From assembly GCA_947623455.1 (NCBI GenBank), contig OX392538.1, forward strand, positions 26,659,001 through 26,723,000: a stretch of 64,000 nt of DNA, given 5' to 3'. Position numbers and translations under genes: made by a program. Source of the DNA: Mimachlamys varia (lineage: Eukaryota; Mollusca; Bivalvia; Pectinida; Pectinidae). Below the pieces are notes generated by a model. That model saw only the letters and a program-made list of their open reading frames with translations, was not told the DNA's origin and searched no databases. Below, piece after piece: positions 58,251 through 64,000 of the stretch. How positions within the stretch are numbered: position 1 is the stretch's first letter; each line of letters starts with the position of its first letter.

Positions 58251-58840
58251 TATAGTGTTATCGACAGTAGTGCTCACTAGCGTTTTATAAACATTGAAGA
58301 CCACACCAGTCGAATTTTGTAGCAGAGGAGAATTTTCAAAAAAACAACATTTAAGTTTTAAATAATTATATTCAGAAAATGTCACATTTTGATATAAATA
58401 GCAAGTGTTATATTTGTCAACGGTAGTGATATCAGAACTTGCAAAAGTCAACATTTAGTTGTATAAATGTATGTTTAAAACGCTGCATTGTCTGTCATTA
58501 AATTCTGTTTATGGAAATCGTATACCATAGCACTTCACTGGGTCTGAAAACAACCATATTATTTCCCTTTTAATGAGAAAATAAACTATAAAATATGCTC
58601 TTTCGTAGCCTTTTGTTCATAGCACAACAAACATTTCGCGTTACTCCAATTGCAAAATTCATTGATATGTCGCTAAAAATCACATGATCAGACTCGGGAC
58701 ATCTGCCACTATGTTCACTAAGCTTTGGAAATTTCACTGGGGCTCTGAACACTGCAGGTAGGTTTTTAAAGATGTATATAAAATAGGCATACGTGTACGT
58801 AAGCATATATGTAATAGGACGAGGAAAAGTGATAAATATA
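58251..58840. other. No gene recognised
   Basis: AT-rich non-coding sequence with two minus-strand open frames (58242-58454, 58570-58806) lacking motifs. Confidence 0.35.
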
Positions 58841-58918
58841 GTGCCGTCGCTGGGGCTCGAACCCCCGACCCTTGGCTCTCCAGCCCGATGTTCTACGTAT
58901 TGATTCAGCTAAATTGAT
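58841..58918 (-). repeat. tRNA-like SINE head or tRNA pseudogene
   Basis: The minus strand has GGGTTCGAGCCC (B box, about 58853-58864) inside a stem GGTCGGG...CCCAGC, and an anticodon-arm-like segment before it. The A box region (TAGCTGAATC) is degenerate and no folded cloverleaf is convincing. A tRNA-derived SINE is more likely than a working tRNA. Confidence 0.6.
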
Positions 58919-60189
58919 GCACATAAAACTGCTCGTTTGAAACGCATTGTCTACTTTTCTTGATCAAGGTGTTTCTTGTTGTGTGGGCATAAGGCAGGCG
59001 ACACCTGGTGAGGAATCATGAGAGAGTTTACGAGATATTTACAAGCTAAATTAGGCCTATATGAATGTACAATGTCGTTTTCCTATCACTTTTAATGAGG
59101 CGGTTAATACCGGTATAAACCTGTCTTTTGATTGGTTGTCGAAAAGCACCAATCTAGGTTATCCCCTTACTCGAACAATGTTTAAAGAGTAACTGTAGTG
59201 CTAAACCATATTTCGTGAATGGAAAGATTGGTAAATAAGAAGTGAGATAAAAAAGATAACGAAGTTTTGACCATTTTGCTAAATTTCACACCTGAACGCA
59301 AATCCGAAAATACCCGATTTTGCCATACGACCAGAAGTGTCGTCATAACGGTAACCGCACTGATAAACTTAATTGAAAAGTCATTATATATTAAAATTGT
59401 ATGAATCGTATCGCGACTTGTTATTTGTAGGGAGCCTCATATTCAAGAATAAGACACTGATTACATATCAAGGCTGTACGGAGTTCTTTAATGACCCTAC
59501 TGTTAATTGCAAGTATTATATGCCCCAGGGGACGGTAATTAGTGGGGAGGGGGCCCGGGTTTGGGAGTTCCACAGGTATATGTTTGCGGCACACGTGGTC
59601 ATGGCCACTCGACCATAAATCAATTACCACCGGACTCGATAGCAAGATTAAAAGGTTATTATTTTGTAAAAAAAACTGTAAGACTTCAAAACATACGCTT
59701 GATATGATTATGTATTAAGTTTCTCATGTTTTATTTCATATAACTCCGCTAAAACGGCGTGTGTATTCAATGCATGCACCAGGGACGTATACACATATAT
59801 AAATATGTGAGACATATACGTCCTTGCATGCACACATCAGCAGGAACTGGTCGTAACATCAGTAAAATGCATACTGACAAATATTTATGCATGTTGGTCG
59901 ACTGTATGAATATGAAACTTCGTAGAAACAACCTCAAGAAAAAGGATATTTGCGTTACTGTAGTCCACGCACTTAGATATAATCTAATTTCGTGTATGGA
60001 CTCAGAACTTCGAAAACCATATATTTTATTGGACTTCAAAGAAGAACATTTAATTACATCATATAGAATCATGAGACAATCATTTTTATATGTACATGTA
60101 CAATGTACGTATATCGGAAAATAAAAATATGTAACTTTTATCAATGTTTTCGACCTGGATAACTTATTTTGACGGGTATCACATTTCGA
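58919..60189. other. No gene recognised
   Basis: Non-coding. A TTTAAAGAGTAACT sequence near 59184 may be one end of an inverted-repeat element whose other end is near 61435. Open frames on both strands at 59759-60192 overlap and have no motif. Confidence 0.3.
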
Positions 60190-60372
60190 CATCTTTTAAA
60201 AAAATATATAAAAACGCGAGGGGTCTTATTGTCGGAGGAAACCGGAGTACCTGGAGAAAACCCACGTGATCGGGCAGGTGACACCCAATACCTTTTCACG
60301 TCTAGTCGGGGAATCGAACCCCAGCCGCCTTGGTGAAAGGCAAGTGCTCTATCCACTACACCTCCTGACATC
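60190..60372 (-). mobile_element. tRNA-derived SINE with conserved central domain
   Basis: On the minus strand the head reads TAGTGGATAGAGCAC (A box region) and GGTTCGATTCC (perfect B box, 60310-60320). A body containing GTGGGTTTTCTCCAGG and ACTCCGGTTTCCTCC follows, then a short A/T tail. The GGGTTTTCTCC...CTCCGGTTTCCTCC body is shared by SINE families across marine animals, possibly the MetaSINE type. It is not autonomous and would rely on a LINE. Confidence 0.8.
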
Positions 60373-61065
60373 TTTTATCCTATGTTCGAGAAATTATACG
60401 TGTGTATTAAAGTTAACAGCTTTCCATCCATTGATAATTATAAAAAAAATAAAATAAAAACTATGTGTGAATATTGTCAAATAAACGGAACATGAGCGAA
60501 ATCCTGATGCTACCTGTCTTCAGGCATACTCATCGAAATAGAAATCAAGAACAGTTTATTTCGAATTCTGTTTGAGAAAAAATAAGATCAGGTCTTTGAA
60601 AACCACTGTGTTTTGCTGACAAGAAATGAACATGGAACATCTTTTGAAAATAAGATGAGAAAATTAATTAATTGGTTTTAATCCGCATTTTATTCTTTAT
60701 GTGAAAACAAAATATGAAATGATAACTGTGATACAGACATACCATGCAATTTTTCAATAGAATTTGTCAAGTTGAATAGAAGAGTTAAATTTGAAATTTA
60801 ATAAAGTGACAGGTACTATGTGACTTGACGGCGGGTTCTAGAGATTTCAAAAGGTACACTCGATAGTTTATGTTCCATTCAAAGTCGAAAAATAACTACA
60901 GATCTAGAGTACACATTTAGAAGTTATAAAGAGGGGATAATTACCGCAACATACTATTAACAGTTAGTTTTAACTTTGATCGCGCAGATGAGTCCATTAA
61001 TTTGAATTTGAACAGTCAATATCTAAACACTAAATTAAACAAAGGTATATCAAGGACGATTTCAG

Positions 61066-61066
<1 letters not shown>
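60373..61066. other. No gene recognised
   Basis: AT-rich non-coding sequence. Nothing identifiable was seen. Confidence 0.4.

Positions 61067-61099
<33 letters not shown>
61067..61099. repeat. Run of 33 C
   Basis: An uninterrupted C33 homopolymer is followed by GTCTCCCCCCTCCC. The complementary G strand could form a G-quadruplex. Length in the assembly may be inexact. Confidence 0.95.
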
Positions 61100-61100
<1 letters not shown>

Positions 61101-61659
61101 TCTCCCCCCTCCCATAACATGGTACGTCACTTAATTTCACTGTATAATACATTTCGGATTAACAATTAACCAGACGTACATATATATAGAGAGAGATAAG
61201 ACCCAGTTTCTGGTGTTCCCGTTGTGACGTCACCAATATGTGTGGACAACTTTTAGCGGTTTGCGGTGCGCATGATTAGATTGTGGCAAAACAGGTAAAA
61301 AAAATAATCAACCTGTCGTAACTTTGTAACCGTTCGGCCGATTTCGATGCGGTTTCGACAATGTATTAATGCCGGCACAACGAGTCTGATAATTTCAGTT
61401 TCTATTTGCATTTTAGTTACTCTTTAAGTTATCATCGGCACAGTCAAGTTACAGATAATGTGGCGTAGTCTAACGGAGTATACATACGCTTTTAGTCTAC
61501 ATATAGTAAGAACGGTAGTCTACATATAGTAAGCACAGTACAATTACGACAGGAAATTCAAATTTTAACCTTCGGATCAAAAACACTAAGTGTATATGAT
61601 ACATTGTGTTTTAATATATTATAAGTAACACGGAAACACAAATGACGAAGGAAGACAAT

Positions 61660-61768
61660 TTTTTGACTCGTGCCCTATCCGAACCTCGAACTCACGATCA
61701 CCGGCACCAAATCGCCTAGCCAGAAATACCCGCGGCCGTTACCACTGCGCCAACTCGACATCCCAAAA
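61660..61768 (-). repeat. tRNA-like SINE head
   Basis: On the minus strand GAGTTGGCGCAGTGGTAACG is a good A box, and GAGTTCGAGGTTCG resembles a B box. The span between them is long, as in tRNAs with a variable arm (Leu or Ser type). No typical acceptor stem closes, so a SINE head is favoured over a functional tRNA gene. Confidence 0.6.
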
Positions 61769-64000
61769 AGGATGTTTTGAAGTCACAGTGATCGACGGTC
61801 CGGTATTCTGACATGACCATAGTGGAAATCGTCTACGAAATAATTAGAAATCAAATTGACGTTATGACATTAAAAAAACATTCCGACTGAGTATGAAACA
61901 AACTACTCTCCATGATACACAAATGAATAATTAGTCCATCTATATGTTAACTATGAGATGTATGTGTCAATTATTTCTGTTTGTACCCTCCGATTTTCTT
62001 GCCGGTTTTTATATTTATGTATATTTTTAAAAATCTATATAGTTTTATTTGTAAATTTAACGTGTTCTATCCGATAACCCTTACCAACATCGCTGGTATC
62101 GCTAGTATTTCCGTTGATATAAATCTAACACTAACAAGTTAGCACACAAGTAACTAAAGAGGAAAGTGGAACACTCGCACCCGAACATCTTTAGCATAAG
62201 TTATTTCAAATTACAACAATAAGTTCAGTTTTTTTTCAAAAGCAACTAACTGTACAAGGGCGAAAGGCTATGTTTGCACTGTTTAGGAAGTGTTCAGCAT
62301 TAAACCATCTACATATATGCTCCAACTTTTCGATACACATGTAGGAAGTATCCTTTTCTATGCGATTGAAATTTGGTGCATACACAAAGCTGCAAATATT
62401 GAACAAGCGCTTTTTATATTTTTTTTCAAGAAACTATTGAAAATGAAGAAATCGGCCAATAACCAGATGGTACACATTGAATTCGGTCGTTTACCTTTAA
62501 TTAGGATGACAAGAAAATAAAATGATAAAAAATATTTTTTAATGATTTTGAAATCTATCATATAATGTTACATGTACATAATAACAGTGATTACGATGGT
62601 TTATTAGATGTGAGATTTCTTTAATGATTTATCATCAATTGTCCAGTGCTAAGTGTTTATGTCAAGTATTCATCAATTACTGCAACCTTCGAATTATTAT
62701 TAAATATTTGTGTGTTTCATTGAATTTTCAATAATCCAATATGTAGAGCTAAATATTCTTAGTATGCTTTTTACTCTAGTATTTTTATTTAAAGTACATA
62801 TCACGCACAGCATATTTGACTGATTGATGTAAATGTTCAGCACTAGTGTAATATCTGGATACATTCAGTATTGTAACACAAATCTTTCTTTCTCATAATA
62901 TATAAATGGTCATATACTTCATATGTTTTGTATTATGTCATGAAATGTATACATATAAACATTGCACTGTGCTGTTAATTTAAAAAAAAATAATTTAAGC
63001 CTAAGAATTATAAATTTGGATGTTTTTAATTAAACCAGGGACGTCCCTGATTGAACTTTGTAAATGGAATCTTGAGTATATTATTATTACATTTAAAAGA
63101 TAAGAATATATTGTGATCTTTATAGTACATGTAGCATGAATGACTTTTTAAACTGAAAATACAGGTAAATATCTACTTGTACATAATATGCACTTTCCCT
63201 GACCAGACTTTAATTGCTGTGTCATTGTTCTCAAGTGTTTATATAATTCTTTTGATCCCCAAAAAGTGGGAGAAAGGAGAAAAAACATACTAATTTGCAC
63301 TAACTAGAAACTTATTTAGTTAAGGACATTTGATAACGAGGGTACGAGCGATTGTATGGCTTCCCTGTCAGACAAGACAAAGAAGTAGAGACGGTGACGG
63401 GTGGTCAGTCTCACAAGTGTTACAAGTAATGGCCCCGGGGGTACGTGTCACACACCTGGTATACACAGCCAAATTATCACCATGGTCATCTAGATCTACC
63501 AGGCGGAACGTATTCACATTTCATTTTTACAATAACTTTTTTTCAAAATATTATCAAGTTTACTCTAAATTAACAACTTGACCTGTATGTCGTTCAAAAA
63601 AAAATATATCAAATTGATAAGAAAATGATAAAAAAAAGTATTACCATCGTATCGGTCCTTTTCTTTGTACACAACGGAATAGCAGATATCACCATGACAA
63701 TGTAGGTTAAAATTGTAAAATCCCGGACTTATCTCATTCTGTGGTTGGATCCTTCTTTATTTTATCAAGAAGCAAACGTGTATACCGCATGAGTTTTATG
63801 TATCTGGTTTGATTATAACTAATATGTTTTATAACTTAACGACATGCAGTACGGACAAATGGTCAAAATTTTGAAGCGTTACACGCCTTAGTCAAGACAC
63901 AATAGTACACACGTTATATCACATACAACAGGGACGAATAAACGTCACGGCATCAATGAAAAACAGTTACCAATATAAACGAGTTCCCCAAAATAGATTG
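61769..64000. other. No gene recognised
   Basis: AT-rich non-coding sequence. A 76-codon plus-strand frame at 62290-62520 (with MFSIKPSTYMLQLFDTHVGS) looks like a scrap of a LINE reverse transcriptase C-terminus, but too little remains to be sure. Confidence 0.3.

Noticed and set aside
58841..58918. Functional tRNA gene
   Set aside because: The B box is good but the A box and acceptor stem are degenerate; a SINE head or pseudogene fits better.

Overview
The window looks like a piece of an AT-rich invertebrate nuclear genome. It has intron-sized AT-rich stretches, GT-AG micro-exons, tRNA-derived SINEs, TA-flanked inverted-repeat elements, and degenerate DIRS-, Penelope-, LINE- and Ty3/gypsy-type retroelements. 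The style of these elements suggests a marine lophotrochozoan, most likely a bivalve mollusc. That assignment is inference, because no conserved host gene is present to prove it. No prokaryotic features were seen.

Left part (about 1-20.4 kb). The most unusual content is a minus-strand series of very short exons of 21, 24, 30 or 39 nt. Each has a good AG acceptor and GT donor and each is a whole number of codons. Ten lie in a tandemly repeated block (about 13.4-20.4 kb) whose roughly 1.85 kb unit carries three micro-exons (7 + 7 + 8 residues = 22 residues per unit). Three more, plus a candidate terminal exon, lie at 2.6-3.75 kb. Together they would encode a Glu/Lys/Arg-rich, probably helical tail assembled 7-13 residues at a time. 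Transposon debris sits in the apparent long intron between the clusters: a 1.7 kb palindrome, two LINE endonuclease fragments, palindromic short repeats and a tRNA-like fragment. The 5' end of this gene was not found.

Middle part (20.4-34 kb). Degenerate DIRS-like sequence on the plus strand is interrupted by an almost complete minus-strand LTR retrotransposon (22762-28678). This element has 600-bp LTRs, a 4-bp GCTT target duplication, a primer-binding site matching the tRNA-Pro type used by some vertebrate retroviruses, and integrase encoded before reverse transcriptase. That copia-like order in a gypsy-like polyprotein is the hallmark of the Gmr1 group. It carries a gag frameshift, two in-frame stops and an in-frame deletion. 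A Penelope-like reverse transcriptase remnant split by another insertion follows.

Right part (34-64 kb). Two inverted copies of a 2.8 kb TA-flanked element (34130-36945 and 55446-58248) with arrays of short palindromic repeats just inside their ends bracket an 18.5 kb interval. That interval holds a 45-bp minisatellite that stays open as 15-residue repeats, a 339-bp tandem duplication, another minisatellite, a foldback element and a pogo/Tigger-type MITE. It also holds a tandem LTR retrotransposon arranged LTR-internal-LTR-internal-LTR (44762-54366, CCGC target duplication). Each internal region has lost reverse transcriptase, RNase H and the integrase core, and encodes a Gag-protease-integrase-tail fusion. 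The first copy is open for 709 codons; the second is broken by one extra A. The last 6 kb carries tRNA-derived SINE heads and a 33-base C run.

No complete conserved host gene is present. The micro-exon locus is the best host-gene candidate. All functional statements rest on motif reading, without database searches or transcript data.
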